A DNA stretch of 64,000 bases from Undaria pinnatifida (GCA_012845835.1 JABAKD010000021.1:8577006-8641005); one strand, 5' to 3'; counted from the first letter of the stretch, positions 20,593 through 31,745 are shown. The notes: generated from the letters alone by a model not told the origin. Made by a program: numbers and translations.

Positions 20593-21374
20593 GTCACCCA
20601 ACGGTGGTGGTGGTGGTCAAGCGTTTCTTACCGGTTGAGCTCCTCTAGCGTGGAACTGACCCACGCGCGCTAGGTAGAGGTGCGAGAAACTCTTGTCTGA
20701 AACGGTTTCTGAATGACGCGGCGGGGCTCCTTAAACCAAAATCGTCGGAAATAACCGACTTTTTTTTGTTTGTTTTCGCGTGATTCTCGTCGTGTACCTA
20801 GGCCCCATGGGATTTTTCATCCGGCATGTAGCAGTTTTAGTTTTCTCCAAAAATCTTTTCTTTTTTTTTTCGTTAAGAAGGACATGTCTTGAGCTCCAAA
20901 AGTGAGAGGGTAGTATTAGAAAAAAAATGATGTGCACCTCTGGGGTTTTTCATCCGGCATGTAGCAGTTTTAGCTTTCACCCCCAATTTTTTTTTTCTTG
21001 TTAAGAAGGACATGTCTTGATTTTTTTTTTTTTTTTTTATCCTCCGGCGGATGGGGAAAAATAAAGCTTTAGCTCACCACACTTCCGCGTATTTTCATAC
21101 GCGTACATGTCTTAAGCTCCAAAAGTGAGGGGTAGTATTAGAAAAAAGTGATGTGCACCTCTACCGTAGCACGCGTGAACTGTCGCTTACGGTATGCGAT
21201 AATGTTACGAGTATACTAGTGTTTTAGGACTATGGCATAGAAGTGTTGGTCGGGATGCGGGAACGGATGTCTTGCGAAGGCGTGTTTAGGTCGGGTGAGA
21301 TATTGAGCTCCTCGTGCTGGGAGCTCAGAAAATTCTAAGAATCTGCTGCACCCCTAGCGTGGGATGACTCTCCT
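20593..21374 (+). mobile_element. MITE family B split by a family C insertion
   Basis: The left arm (gagtcacccaacggtggtgg ... gcgtggaactg) resumes after the C block at 21172 (gaactgtcgcttacgg ... gcgtgggatgactc). GAACTG is present on both sides of the insert. Confidence 0.6.
20664..21172 (+). mobile_element. MITE family C (composite, internally duplicated) nested in family B
   Basis: The two 'catccggcatgtagcagttt' and 'gacatgtctt' blocks show an internal tandem duplication; right end taccgtagcacgcgtg. Confidence 0.6.
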
Positions 21375-21497
21375 GCAATGGTTGATTGAGTTTGGGCTGT
21401 CTGCCTGGCTGACTGATAGCCACGGTTGCATCATTGAGAACACGTGCACACACGCGGCACGCGTTCCCCGGTGAAACCTCAGCGATGACCCAGAGGA

Positions 21498-21665
21498 CAA
21501 CAAAGACAAGACGACACGACATGATATAAATATAAGACGAGAGAGAGTCAAGGCAAGACGAAGAGAAGACAAGACATAGGCAACACAAAGACAAGACAAG
21601 ACAAGAGGGAAATACTAGACAACACGACGAGGCAACCGGCAAGACACGACAACAAGACAAAAGAC
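21498..21665 (+). repeat. Imperfect (GACAA)n array
   Basis: aagacaagacgacacgacat ... gacaagacaagacaagagg. Confidence 0.7.
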
Positions 21666-21864
21666 TTTTGTGTGTGTTTCTCTTGGCATTTGAGTGACTT
21701 ACATCCATGACGGTGGCGTTGAGATCGGCTAGAGAGCGCTTACAGGTCAGCCTCGAGGGCTTCGAGGACGACTCCGACAAGCTCTCCTCCAGATAGATCT
21801 GACTCAAGCAAAAAAAAAAAAAAAAAAAAAAAACTTTGAAAAAGTGAAAGTTAGTTTTTCTTCG

Positions 21865-22060
21865 GGGCTTTGAACGGGTCATGACCCGATCCGATCCGCC
21901 ATCGATCATGTCAGAAGGTTATCAAAATCTCGCGAGTCGAGTGGTGTGGGCCAGGAGGTGTTTGAAATCTTGCGGGACTGTACGGGTCGGGTCGGGTCGG
22001 GTCGGGTCGGGTTAGAAGGTTTTGAAATCTCGCGGGTCGGGCCGGGTTTTTCCCTTCCTC
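21865..22060 (+). repeat. GGGTC-rich dispersed repeat (family M)
   Basis: gggctttgaacgggtcatga ... gaaatctcgcgggtcgg. Confidence 0.6.
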
Positions 22061-22467
22061 GACTTGAGCCGTGAAAATCCCCGTTTTTCTTTTGCTTTCT
22101 CGGCATGTTTGTGAGCGAACGAAGTTGAAGCTCACACTGCACACTGCCGTACGGATGTGAAAACGTGCGTCGTCTATTTAAAAAAGCGCGACCGGGGTAT
22201 CACACAGCTTGCAACTGACGAGTGCCGACCCTTTCAAATTGATCGAAGCCACAGGTGACATATTTAAAGACATTTTAAACAAGACGGTGGCTCCTTAAAC
22301 TCATCCTCGTATGCCCGAATCTATCTATCTCCACACCTCACTATTAATAGACACCCTGGGATCTTTGAGAAGAGAAGAAAAGTACTGAATGTGGAATGGT
22401 TTTGGCTACTCATACAGCAGCGCAGGTACAGTAGCACAGCGGTACGTATTTCATACCAGAAAGGTTG

Positions 22468-22582
22468 GATGGGGTTGGGTTGGGTTGGGTTGGGTTGGGT
22501 TGGGTTGGGTTGGGTTGGGTTGGGTTGGGTTGGGTTGGGTTGGGTTGGGTTGGATTGGGTTGGGTTGGACTGGGTTGGGTTG
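22468..22582 (+). repeat. (TTGGG)n array in a dynein intron
   Basis: About 23 units. It lies 140 bases past the donor at 22721 and is separate from the coding hexamer array. Confidence 0.9.
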
Positions 22583-22720
22583 ACGACAGTTTCAAGTATC
22601 CTCAAGCGCGACTTTCTAGCGAAAACTACTCATTTTGTTAGATACACAGCTCCCCGTGTCAGGGCTCCAGAACGATCAGGTTTACATCGCCAATGGGAAT
22701 CTCCAAAGCGAGAACATCAC

Positions 22721-23924
22721 CTTGAACACCGGAGGACCTGCGCAAGCTTCATCTTCCCGCGGATACAGCGCGTCAGCCTGTCCCACCTCCGGCCCAGCTG
22801 CGCTGGCAACGGAAGGCCGCCCCTCGCTGCTGCTGGCCTTACCTACCCTTGTCCCAGCTTCATTTTCAACGGAACGCCGCCCACCGCCATCATTACTGTT
22901 ACTGCTCGTAGGGTGTTCTCGTTCGTCGTCTGTGTCTATTTGAAAATTTTCGGGCAAAGGCGGCCTGCTGGACGCTACGGTATTGTCACTGTTACCGGTA
23001 TCGGTACCGGTACCGTTACCGGTACCGTTTATCGCATCGTTAACGGTATCGTTACCGACATCGTTACCGGTATCGTTGCCGGTATCATTATCGGTATCGT
23101 TATCGGTATCGATAGCTTTACCGTTAACGCTCCCGTTACCGTTAGCGTCACCGTTAGCGTTAGCGTCGACGTTACAGATACCGTCACGGTTACCGGTACC
23201 GTTGCGGTTACCGTTACCGCAACCGTTGCTTTTGCGGTTACCGTTACCGCTACCGTTGCCGTTGCAGTTGCCGACACCGTTTCCGTAATCGTTACCGGTA
23301 TCGTTACGGTCTCCGTTACTGGTATCGCCTCCGCTACCGACATCATTACCGTTACCGTTATCGATACCGTTACAATTACCGGTACTGTTACCGGTACCGT
23401 AATCATAAACGTCAACGGTCCCGTTACGGTTACCGTCACCGTTACCGTTACGGTCACCGCTATCGTTAACGTAACTGTTACCGTTACCGTTACCGCTGCC
23501 GTTACCGATGCCGTTACCGCTGCCGTTACCGCTGCCGTTACCGTTACGGTCACCGCTATCGTTAACGTAACTGTTACCGTTACCGTTACCGCTGCCGTTC
23601 CCGTTGCCGTTCCCGTTGCCGTTCCCGTTGCCGTTACCGATGCCGTTCCCGTTCCCGTTACCGCTGCCGTTACCGATGCCGTTACCGATGCCGTTCCCGT
23701 TGCCGTTACCGCTGCCGTTCCCGTTGCCGTTACCGCTGCCGTTACCGCTGCCGTTACCGATGCCGTTCCCGTTGCCGTTACCGCTGCCGTTTCCGTTTCC
23801 GTTACCGTTCCTGTTCCCGTTACCGTCGACATTTATTCGAAAGAATGCGAGAAGATCCGCGAGAGCTCTTTCGACCATGCCTCTGAGCACGCTCGCCATC
23901 ATGACATTCACCGCGAGAAGATAC
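22721..23924 (-). CDS. Dynein heavy chain exon with a large Gly-Asn repeat insertion
   Basis: The exon follows a pyrimidine-rich acceptor (ccctgcgatgttaaag) in phase 2 and ends AAG|GTGATG in phase 0. It opens YLLAVNVMMASVLRGMVERA then LADLLAFF, matching the dynein-tail motif 'LM..QLR.MV..SL.DLL.FF'. After RINVDGNGN comes about 280 residues of GN/GS/GI/GD repeats encoded by a CCGTTA-type hexamer array (about 22980-23830). A unique acidic, Ser-rich segment follows (ENFQIDTDDEREHP, then SEGRPSVASAAG) and then PPVFK, where the normal dynein sequence resumes. Both flanks are in the same frame through the array. The array makes this exon far longer than its neighbours. The plus strand is also open, but only as a by-product of the hexamer. 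Confidence 0.68.
22980..23830 (-). repeat. Coding hexanucleotide array (CCGTTA/GGTAAC variants)
   Basis: About 140 imperfect hexamers inside the dynein exon. Read as GGN AAC on the minus strand the commonest changes fall on the third base of Gly codons, so protein is kept while DNA varies. Confidence 0.85.
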
Positions 23925-24119
23925 CTTTAACATCGCAGGGAGGGCGGGAGTGGGAGGGCACAGAAACAAGTAACAGACGGTCAGGAACGAAGACGTTAAA
24001 GTATGCAGCCTAACTCGACCGATATCGCTTCCTTCGGGCATGGAAGTTAACTAATATCTTGGACTATTAAATAGTACCAGGTATGAATCAATATTATTAT
24101 TGGCCTCCGACACTGTAGC

Positions 24120-24317
24120 TTAGATGTCGTTCCGATAAAACTCGAATATCCTTGCATACAGAAGTAGCACCTCTCCTATGACCCTCTGCCAACCATTTCC
24201 ACATTTCTGCTCCCCACGTAGTTTAATTTTGGCTCCTACTCCCTTTCCTTGCATCTTTTCTACTGCTAACACTGTGTCATACCCTAATCCTCGTCTACAT
24301 GAATCAATTAATTTCCA
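24120..24317 (-). CDS. C-terminal exon of an unrecognised protein
   Basis: The frame opens directly after an AG (agctatctag) and runs 65 codons to TAA: WKLIDSCRRGLGYDTVLAVE, KMQGKGVGAKIKLRGEQKCG, then NGWQRVIGEVLLLYARIF and EFYRNDI. It is compact, non-repetitive and protein-like. The last 60 bases and the following 'TGTCGGAGG' recur, decayed, at 10300, 24330, 29970 and 38695, so it is probably the 3' end of a dispersed mobile element. Confidence 0.45.
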   Translation of the reverse strand, partial: WKLIDSCRRGLGYDTVLAVEKMQGKGVGAKIKLRGEQKCGNGWQRVIGEVLLLYARIFEFYRNDI

Positions 24318-24327
24318 CTAGATAGCT

Positions 24328-24400
24328 TCATGAAAGGACATTCGACTTGCATCGGAACGGCATCTGATCTACGCTATATAGTCGGAGGGCAAAAGTAAGA
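24328..24400 (+). repeat. Decayed 3'-end repeat (GTCGGAGGGCAAAA family), inverted to 24120-24317
   Basis: catgaaaggacattcgactt...gtcggagggcaaaa is related to the end of the exon on the other strand immediately before it, so the two form a tail-to-tail inverted pair. Confidence 0.5.
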
Positions 24401-24589
24401 AGAACGATAACCCCGCCCCCCCCCCCCCCCCCTTCCCCCGTTAAAATGTACATATACCAGTTGGCCTCGGTTGGCACCGACGCTGTAAAACGTTATATGT
24501 ATATTGGGGTTGGCGTTGGTCGGCAACGACGCTGTAAAACATGCCAATCACTGCGTGAGCTGGACAACCAGGGTACCGTTCATATGTTT

Positions 24590-25045
24590 TTTTTTTTTTT
24601 GGCGGTTACCATGATGGTTATTGAGTTAGATTATATTGTGCGGGGTGGAGAACCCTAATTCCGCTCAAGGGGAATGATCGCATCACGCAGTGTGAATATG
24701 GTAAGACACCCACGGGGTAGTTACATAGTAATACCCATTGCTGTCTCTGGAGTGACCGCACCAGAAAACAAAGTAACTCATTGGCGCTGCCATCCATAAG
24801 CAAGGAAGTAGGCACATGGTGCCGAAATCCGTCTTACGAGCGGTTCTTGGAAGGATGCAGTGCACCCTTCATGCGACTCGCCGAACACCTCACGGCGCTT
24901 TGCGCTTGATGCAAGCAATGTCTGCCTGGTTGGTGAACACCCGACGTGCTCCGTCCCGGCATAGTAGGGGTGCGAGGGTCTATGGTCATACGACTACGGC
25001 CATGCACAAACTGAGAGTACCCCCCCTCCCCCCGCCACATATTCA
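24590..25045 (+). repeat. Dispersed ~480-bp repeat I, copy 1
   Basis: gaacccta.ttccgc...aaggggaatgatcgcatcac, attgctgtctctggagtgac, gtcttacgagcggttcttgg, catacgactacggccatgca. Other copies at 38.79-39.21 kb (reversed) and 61.43-61.94 kb. Confidence 0.75.
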
Positions 25046-25339
25046 GGCATACCGTAAGTGATCTTGAGGCTTACCGGCGCCTACCATACATGACGACACA
25101 CGCTATTATAGTGTTAACCCATTTCCAACTCCTAAAAATGTCCTAGTCAAACTCCAAGTATTTTTTACCCATGTCGGGACTGCGGTGCTAAAAGGAGTAA
25201 GAGCTGCATCAATTATTTTCAAAAAAAGACATGTACACCTCAGTCACAAAACAGTTGTGGAGTAAGCCGAAACCGCAAAACCGATTGAACAAACCGACGG
25301 CCTACGCGTGCAAACGAGTGAATGTTTGAAAAAAAGGAG

Positions 25340-25960
25340 GAAAAATGACACTTTCCGACGATTTTGGGTTATAACGCCTTTGGAACTGGAAACCCTTTTG
25401 GAGGGATAAATTAACTTGAAGTTAGTATAGATAGGGCTTTCGGGCTCTACGGCTCCTTCATTCAGAAAAGTGCATGAAAAAAGGACACATTCCGACGATT
25501 TTGGTTTTTAAGGAGACCCCTTTATTCAGAAAAATGCACGAAAAAAGGACACATTCCGACGATTTTGGCTTAAGGAGACCCCTTTATTCAGAAAAGTGCA
25601 TAAAAAATGGCACACACAGGATTCCGACGATTTCGGGGATGAATGAGGAGACCCTTTTATACAGAAAAAAAGTGCATGAAAAAAGGACACATTCCGACGA
25701 TTTTGGCTGAAGGAGACCCCTTCATTCAGAAAAATGCATGAAAAAATGACACTTTCCGACGATTTTGGTTTAAAGAGACCCCTTTATTCAGAAAAGTGCA
25801 TAAAAAGTGGCACACACAGGATTCCGGCGATTTGAGGGATGAGGAGACCCCTTCATTCAGAAAAATGCACGAAAAATTGCACAGCATTCTTTCCGACAAT
25901 TTTGTGCTATCTATGTAGATCCCTTCATTCAGAAAAGCGTACTATATTTATTATAGCGTA
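25340..25960 (+). repeat. ~65-bp tandem repeat, about 8 units
   Basis: Unit: ttccgacgattttgg...aaggagaccccttcattcag aaaa(g)tgcatgaaaaaagg. Unit starts near 25353, 25489, 25554, 25621, 25692, 25754, 25821, 25889. The wording resembles part of family C, from which it may derive. Confidence 0.8.
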
Positions 25961-25970
25961 TTATTAGCCT

Positions 25971-26231
25971 GATCCTACGATAGCCCCCCCCAAAAAAACC
26001 CAGCGATTTTCTTGAACGAAGGTTTCACGACTTATCGGCAGGCACGAGGAAGAGCGCTATGAAAACGAAATCTTCATCTATATTTTTGCTGTTTGCAAAA
26101 AGACCATCGAACGATGACCGTCAGGATGGCGAGGGTCGCCGTATTTTTCAGGAGACACGGCCGGGAGCTGGCTTCAAAAACCGGCGGTTTCGCTCAAGAA
26201 ATATTGGGGAGGGCTACCGTAGTAAGACTCA
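25971..26231 (-). mobile_element. MITE family A
   Basis: Full-length, reversed; a short piece of the right end of family C (tatcgtagcacgc) follows at 26255. Confidence 0.7.
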
Positions 26232-26421
26232 TTTTAGCCGAAAAAGGTGCGACCTCTATCGTAGCACGCCTCCGACAGCACTGTAAAAACCACACACACA
26301 CACCCTGCTGGAGTGAAATTTCGGGGCGTTTTTTTTTTTCCTCTGAAACCAAGAGGAGGGTGCAAAACACAGCAAAAAATAAAATAAGACGAACACAGTC
26401 GGAGCCATTAATTCCACGATC

Positions 26422-26560
26422 TACGTAGTAGTAGGGGTTTGCAGGAGAAGTTTCTGAGCTCCAATAAGAAAGGAGGAGCTCAATATCTCTCCCGCAACCC
26501 GAGACACACGAACGCCTCGTTGTGTTTGTTCGCGCAGTCCGACCAACATTTATTATATAT
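26422..26560 (-). mobile_element. MITE family B fragment
   Basis: gaggagctcaatatctctcc ... gcgcagtccgaccaaca. Confidence 0.55.
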
Positions 26561-26610
26561 ATATGCGCTAATCGTAAACCCAAACGCAGTCTTAAAAATT
26601 GTCCTACACG

Positions 26611-27852
26611 ATCGATGGCTCGACCCCCATGGTCTTATCGATGGCTCGACCCCCATGGTCTTACCTGCCTACCCATAGTACAGGCCAATCAGAATGCTCC
26701 ATTTAGGCCTTTTATTTTTTTTCTACACAGTCCCTCCCCATAGTACACCATAGTACAGGCCAATCAGCGAGCGACACGGGGGTTGTGCGCGGCGCAACTC
26801 TGGTAGTACAAGTAGTAGTGCTGCTGTAGACTAGTACTGCTGTGTACGTGCGCCCATGGATGTGCAAGGTGCTGCAGTCGCGCCGGTAGAGCCCTGGCTG
26901 CCGTCACCGCCAGATGGCTTTTCGTTTCCTGCGCAGATGGCGGAGGTGGGAGGAGCCAGCAGTTCATCGCAAGCTGCCGTCACCGCCAGATGGCTTTTCG
27001 TTTCCTGCGCAGATGGCGGAGGTGGGAGGAGCCAGCAGTTCATCGCAAGCTGCCGGAGCTGCTGGTGCTGATGTTAGCGCTGTGTCAGGCGCTTCTTCGG
27101 CGGCGGGTGCTAAGCGGCGGAACCAACACTGCCGTACGTGCGGGCACAAGATGCGAGTCGGAGCCTTCAAACGTCACCACAACCAGTTCTTGTCATCTGC
27201 AGGTCCCATTTGCACCGTGCCAGAGAGTCGACGCCGCGTCAAAGTCAACCCGATTGTCACGAGGCCCATCCGGATGGTCGGTAGCGAGTGTCACCGCGTC
27301 GGGGTTGATGCTTACCCGGGGGGGTGCAGCTCGAAGTAGGTGGACCATAAATCTACGCCAATGAAAGGGTTCGCGTTTGTTAGCAAGATCACGTACCTCG
27401 AGGGCATGGTTGTCTCGGGCAGCTCATTATTGTGCCCACAGGGTAGGCGCGTTGTGCAGGCATTCGTTTATGGATGTAGCTTGAGGGAGCATGTAGTGGC
27501 GTAATATCGGTTGTACTCGGGGCTCTACTTTTATATTCTTGAAATAACAGATACATTGACACAGATTTTATTCTCGTTCGGTCTTGGCCCTCCTCTTGGC
27601 CACTGTATTCCACGTCGATCGTTCTACGTGGCATCCCATGGGGCAGATGACATCAAGCGCTTCAATCCGATACCCTGTTTGCCGACGTACTCCCATTTGA
27701 TCAAAAGTTATGCAACATTTACTGCCTGTAGTTGTGATCTTTTACACGTGCCGTTGACCAAAAAAATCGGCCACAAAAAAAAATTGGCGCTTCGCGCGAA
27801 AATAATTTAACTATCGGGCCAGGTAAGACCATGGGGGTCGAGCCCGATCGAT
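26611..27852 (+). mobile_element. TIR element (~1.24 kb) carrying the zinc-finger ORF
   Basis: The left end has ATCGATGGCTCGACCCCCAT then GGTCTTACCTG. The right end is its inverted match, CAGGTAAGACCATGGGGGTC then GAGCCCGATCGAT. The left repeat is itself present twice in tandem (26611 and 26638). A CCAATCAG-containing 20-mer is repeated twice downstream of it. No target-site duplication could be fixed. It lies in the dynein intron between 30759 and 23924. Confidence 0.5.
26856..27339 (+). pseudogene. Zinc-finger ORF split by a 76-bp tandem duplication
   Basis: A frame opens at ATG 26856 (MDVQGAAVAPVEPW) and a second one, shifted by one, opens at 26914 and runs to 27339. The bases 26898-26973 are repeated exactly at 26974-27049; 76 is not a multiple of three, so the duplication causes the shift. 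Without it one continuous frame of about 136 codons would exist. Its C-terminal half has a Cys2-His2-Cys type cluster: CRTCGHKMRVGAFKRHH, then C in PICTVPESRRR. The ORF lies inside a pair of about 30-bp inverted repeats, so it probably belongs to a DNA transposon. I do not recognise the protein family. Confidence 0.5.
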
Positions 27853-28440
27853 AGTTCAACGCTTTATTTAGGAGGTCAACCTGTCCGCAGAAATGTTTGG
27901 CCCAAAAAGCTCAGTTCCTGTCGTGGGATAGCTCCTACGGGGAGGTGTATCGTCAAGGTCTTTCTATCGAAGCTCTGGCCGCGTCTCTTTGTTTGCGTGT
28001 TTTTTCGCACGCGGCCGACCGTGGAGAAAATCGGAATGGAAACATCATCGCGCATTCGAAGTTTCGTCACATACATGCGGCAAACACGGACCCTTTTCCT
28101 CTGTTGAACCTACGAACAGCTATCGACACGATAAGAAATCTCTACAAAAAGCGCTCCATTTTTATAATTTCTTGTGGAAAGAGGGACACGCTTCACAGGC
28201 ACACCAAAGGCTTCCTGTTCTCATTCCTCGTGTATCTAACACGTTGTTTTGCGCTGCATTGTCAGGTCTCGTGTGATACGCATGGCTACTTATCAGTAGG
28301 AAACCCTGCAAGGATATCCAACGATGCCCGACGAATGACGTCACAATTGTTGCAATAGCCAGTTCCATGACGGAAAAAAAAAATCGTGCGTGTCAACCAA
28401 TCACCTTATTCTATGATAGCTAAAAACAAAGTTGAGGCAT
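27853..28440. other. Unique sequence between the TIR element and 28.4 kb
   Basis: Low-repeat sequence with short open pieces in two plus frames (such as SIEALAASLCLRVFSHAADR). Nothing recognisable. Confidence 0.3.
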
Positions 28441-28451
28441 GATCTTTTGTT

Positions 28452-29437
28452 ATGTTTTTCCTTGAATTTAGTTTGTCATGGCGCAACTTGCTGGACAGCG
28501 ATCAAGGGAATCGCGAGCAACAGAGAGACAACAACGGCGTGTGCTTGGGATTGTCGTCATCGTCTGCCATGCATGGCCCGTGTGCTGACGAACGAAAGAG
28601 ACCGCCCCGCCATTGGGACGGAGCAGCCGGTTCTCGTGCCCACTGCGATTCGTACAGTAATCATAGATTAAAACACCGGGGACGGAAAAAGGTCGTCCCC
28701 GGGGTGGGAGAAAAGCCTGATAGCTGTACAGAAAATGCAAGACTCGGGCTGTCCCTGCGATGGGTACCGACGGCAGAGGAACTAGCGGCGAGTCGGGATG
28801 GGGGTGAAGCAGACACCTCCGTTGGTGGCAGTCCAGCTGCGTCACTAGTGTGGGACACGCGCCGTCGCACACAGACCGTTGCACACAGAGGCTGCCCACA
28901 GCAGCAGAACGCATCGCATGGATTCGGGACGTGGTCGTCTTCCGCGTGACACTCTATACACAGGAAAGTGCGGTGTCAAGGTATCGGTAGCGGTTGCGTC
29001 GAAATTGGTGCAGATGACGGGAAGCGAGAGATTTTTTTCAGTCCCCTCGTCGGAAGATGTTGCGAAGTTCCTCCCGAGCAGTTGTGGTAAGGAAGAGCCT
29101 CGACTGTCGCAAACTTTGCCCGGACACAGCCGTGGTAGAGTACCAACAGGAGGCGGAATCCATGCACGGGTCATTGACATACATAGAGGTCAGGATTCTG
29201 GTTCCCGAGTGCTATAGAATGCGGGAATATGAGATATGTGGCGTGAACGCCGGCGCAGATGACCACCAACCTCCAGTTCCATTTGCGGGCGGCGGGCGCC
29301 GAGGACATGAAGCGGTACACCGTGCGCTCTCCCGGTTGGGAGGGGCAGCGAGCCATAAGATGGACCGTACGGCTATGGGCATTTTTATGAAGTACATGGG
29401 GCGACAGTCCGCAACCGTCGCACACACAGACACTTAG
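28452..29437 (+). other. Cluster of overlapping open stretches, no gene resolved
   Basis: Three plus-strand frames are open in turn (28452-28949, 28879-29217, 29057-29437), with protein-like pieces such as DTLYTGKCGVKVSVAVASKL and MTTNLQFHLRAAGAEDMKRY. The order of frames suggests a frameshifted or intron-containing old gene. No family recognised and no splice sites fixed. Confidence 0.25.
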
Positions 29438-29719
29438 GGTTGACAACCTCCGCCGCCGTGGCGGGGGTGAAGCGTTCTCGCCAAACGGCGTTCATAGAGG
29501 CGGACGTCCTACAACTGTCCGCAAAGTTTGCATGTTCGTAATTAGCGTGTGCACGGGGCTATCGAAGCCGAATCTACAAGGGGTCAGGGGTCAAGGTACT
29601 ATAGAAGTTTAGGATCATAAGGACGACAAGAAACCCGAAGGAAGGGTGCTAACAAGAGACAAATAACTGCGCCCTTAGCGAGGGGCAAAGGAGCAACAAG
29701 TATGGGTGTGATCTCATGC

Positions 29720-29955
29720 TGCAGCAGAGAGACCTCATTGATCCCAAACTACGTACGAGTAAAAAGCGTCGGCGAGATGTTACAGCAGGAACTACTTTCT
29801 GCGACGAGGTGTCGCGTTGATTACCATCGAACCAACGCGGGGATAGTAGCCCTGGGTGAGAGCCTCCGGCTGATCGTAGCAGAGAGGTCTCATTGATCTC
29901 AAACTATATACGAGCTAAAGCGTCGGCAAAATGTTACAGCAGTAAGCTTCTTTTT
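29720..29955 (+). repeat. Direct repeat of ~80 bp
   Basis: gcagagagacctcattgatc ... atgttacagcaggaactac and gcagagaggtctcattgatc ... atgttacagcagtaagctt. Confidence 0.7.
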
Positions 29956-30074
29956 TCTGTGAACGCGTATAGGTGGTCGATGTTCAAGCTCATGCTGTAT
30001 ATGGTCGGAGAGCAAAAAAAATACACGCACCTCCCAGCAAGGCAAGTGGTGTAAAAAAAGGGCACTACGACCTA

Positions 30075-30705
30075 GCAATTTTGACCGCCTTGTGTCGGGA
30101 TACCGCCTTATATGGGAATACCGCCTTGTCGGGGGAAGCCGCTTTATTCGTTCCAGGCTGCGAGTGCAATTCCTCATTCCAGTCTAGCTATTTTGACCGC
30201 CTTATATCGGGGTACCGCCTTATATTGGGATACCGCCTTATATGTGGAAGCCGCCTTATCAGGGGGAAGCCGCCTTATTCGGTCCGGGGCATGAGTGCAA
30301 TTCCCCAGTCGAGTGTAGCAATTTTGAACGCCTTGTATCGGGATACCGCACTAATCACACCGCCTTATCGGGGAAACCGCATTATTCGTTCGAGGTCATA
30401 AGTGCAATTCCCCAGTCGAGTCTAGCAATTTTGACCGCCATATATCGGGATACCGCCTTGTATGGGAATACCGCCTTATCGGGGGAAGCTGCCATATTCA
30501 TTCTAGGTCATGAGTGCAATTCCTCATTCGAGTCTAGCATTTTGAACGCCTTATATAGGGATACCGCACTAATCACACCGCCTTATCGGGGGAAGCCGCC
30601 TTATTCGTTCCAGGTCATGAGTGCAATTCCCCAGTCGAGTCTAGCAATTTTGACCGCCATATATCGGTATACCGCCTTACTTGAGACCGCCTTCTCGAGA
30701 GACCC
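30075..30705 (+). repeat. ~110-bp tandem repeat of ACCGCCTTAT units
   Basis: Six starts (agcaattttgaccgcc at 30075, 30187, 30317, 30424, 30536, 30643). Ends gagacccctact, like a pogo-like MITE end. The array lies about 55 bases from a dynein donor. Same sequence inverted at 52.9 kb. Confidence 0.8.
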
Positions 30706-30758
30706 CTACTTCACTACAAAAAGAGCTACCCAAAGCGGTGCTCCTCACGTGTTCTTAC

Positions 30759-30932
30759 CTCCGTATGTATCCCTCCTGCCTAGGCGTCGAGTCACCGCTT
30801 GAATCGTCTCCCACCCGAGATCGCAACGCCTCCGATAGGCCGGGGTAGAGCAACCGCCTCACGTGGTCGATGTTCTTGCCTAAGTGACTCAGCTGAGACG
30901 ATCGGAACTGTTCCGCCGTCATGGGTGACCAT
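30759..30932 (-). CDS. Dynein heavy chain exon (MTAEQF segment)
   Basis: It lies between a good acceptor (ctgggcccgcttgcgcgcag) and the strong donor AG|GTAAGA. Phase 2 at both ends fits the exon before (37868) and after (23924). The peptide reads WSPMTAEQFRSSQLSHLGKN then IDHVRRLLYPGLSEALRSR, followed by a short acidic/Ser loop and GYIR. Dynein tails have 'P.....F...Q..H....R..LL..WL....' here. A decayed second copy of the first part sits about 1.65 kb upstream on the same strand, at 32550-32625. Confidence 0.68.
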
Positions 30933-31434
30933 CTGCGCGCAAGCGGGCCCAGAGCGCTAGAACCGTGAGCTGACTTGCGTTTTCTTGTTAAGGCTTTTGG
31001 GGGTTTTAGAGGGAAAATTTGACGAATGAAACTGACGATATTGCAGCACCCTTCACACAAAGCAACCCAGGCTGCTACTGCTGTGGATTAGGCGACGACG
31101 ATTTTGCAGTCGAATTCCAACGCAACTTCCTGACACTAAGACACGCACGCGCACAGCTTGCGCTGCTGCTTGCTGCATACTCACACTATGATAAAGACGC
31201 GTTTCATAAGTTTGTGTTCATCGCTGCACATAGGCCCCAACAAAACTAAGTCGCTTTTGCTCTCCCACTCAACCCGTAAGAGGTTATAGTTTACCCTCGG
31301 CAAGCTTATGGACAAGCCGTCGTCACTAGTGGCCTCCCTTCTCCGCTCTCCCGTAAAATGCCTTCACTTTTGATCGCGCATTGGGCTAGTGCGTTATGGG
31401 ACCTCTCACGGCCGGGGTGCCGTCGATCACATGA

Positions 31435-31745
31435 AGGGCTCGATGGTCAGCTCGCGCTGTCGCTACCGCGGGAACTCAAGGACACGCCCACGCCGGCTGC
31501 ACATAGCGCTCGATTGCGAATACAGCTGAGAGTGGAATTGACGCAGGGCGTGCGTGAAAAATACGTGGGAAGCGCGGCGAGCTCAAGCTCTTTTTTTTTT
31601 TTGCCATCGCCATCCGTCGGAGGATTTAGAAAAATAAAAAAAAAAAAACGAAAAAAAGGTGGAGGATGCCACAACAAGCCAGGGCCGATCTATCGACCAG
31701 AGGTCGATTTTTCACCCTTGTGGGGCTTCAGAGGGAAAATTGACG
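31435..31745 (+). repeat. Dispersed repeat L
   Basis: cagctcgcgctgtcgctacc ... gccatccgtcggaggattta; matches 57365-57600. Confidence 0.6.

Noticed and set aside
22391..24013. 540-codon plus-strand ORF rich in Val-Thr
   Set aside because: It is a read-through of the (TTGGG)n and CCGTTA arrays; the changes among hexamers alter this protein, whereas the minus-strand GN frame is preserved and flanked by dynein sequence.
25340..25960. CRISPR-like array
   Set aside because: Units are continuous tandem repeats without unique spacers, in eukaryotic DNA.
30242..30802. 186-codon ORF with YRDTALYGNTAL-type repeats
   Set aside because: Shadow of the 110-bp tandem array; the real exon here is on the minus strand (30932-30759).
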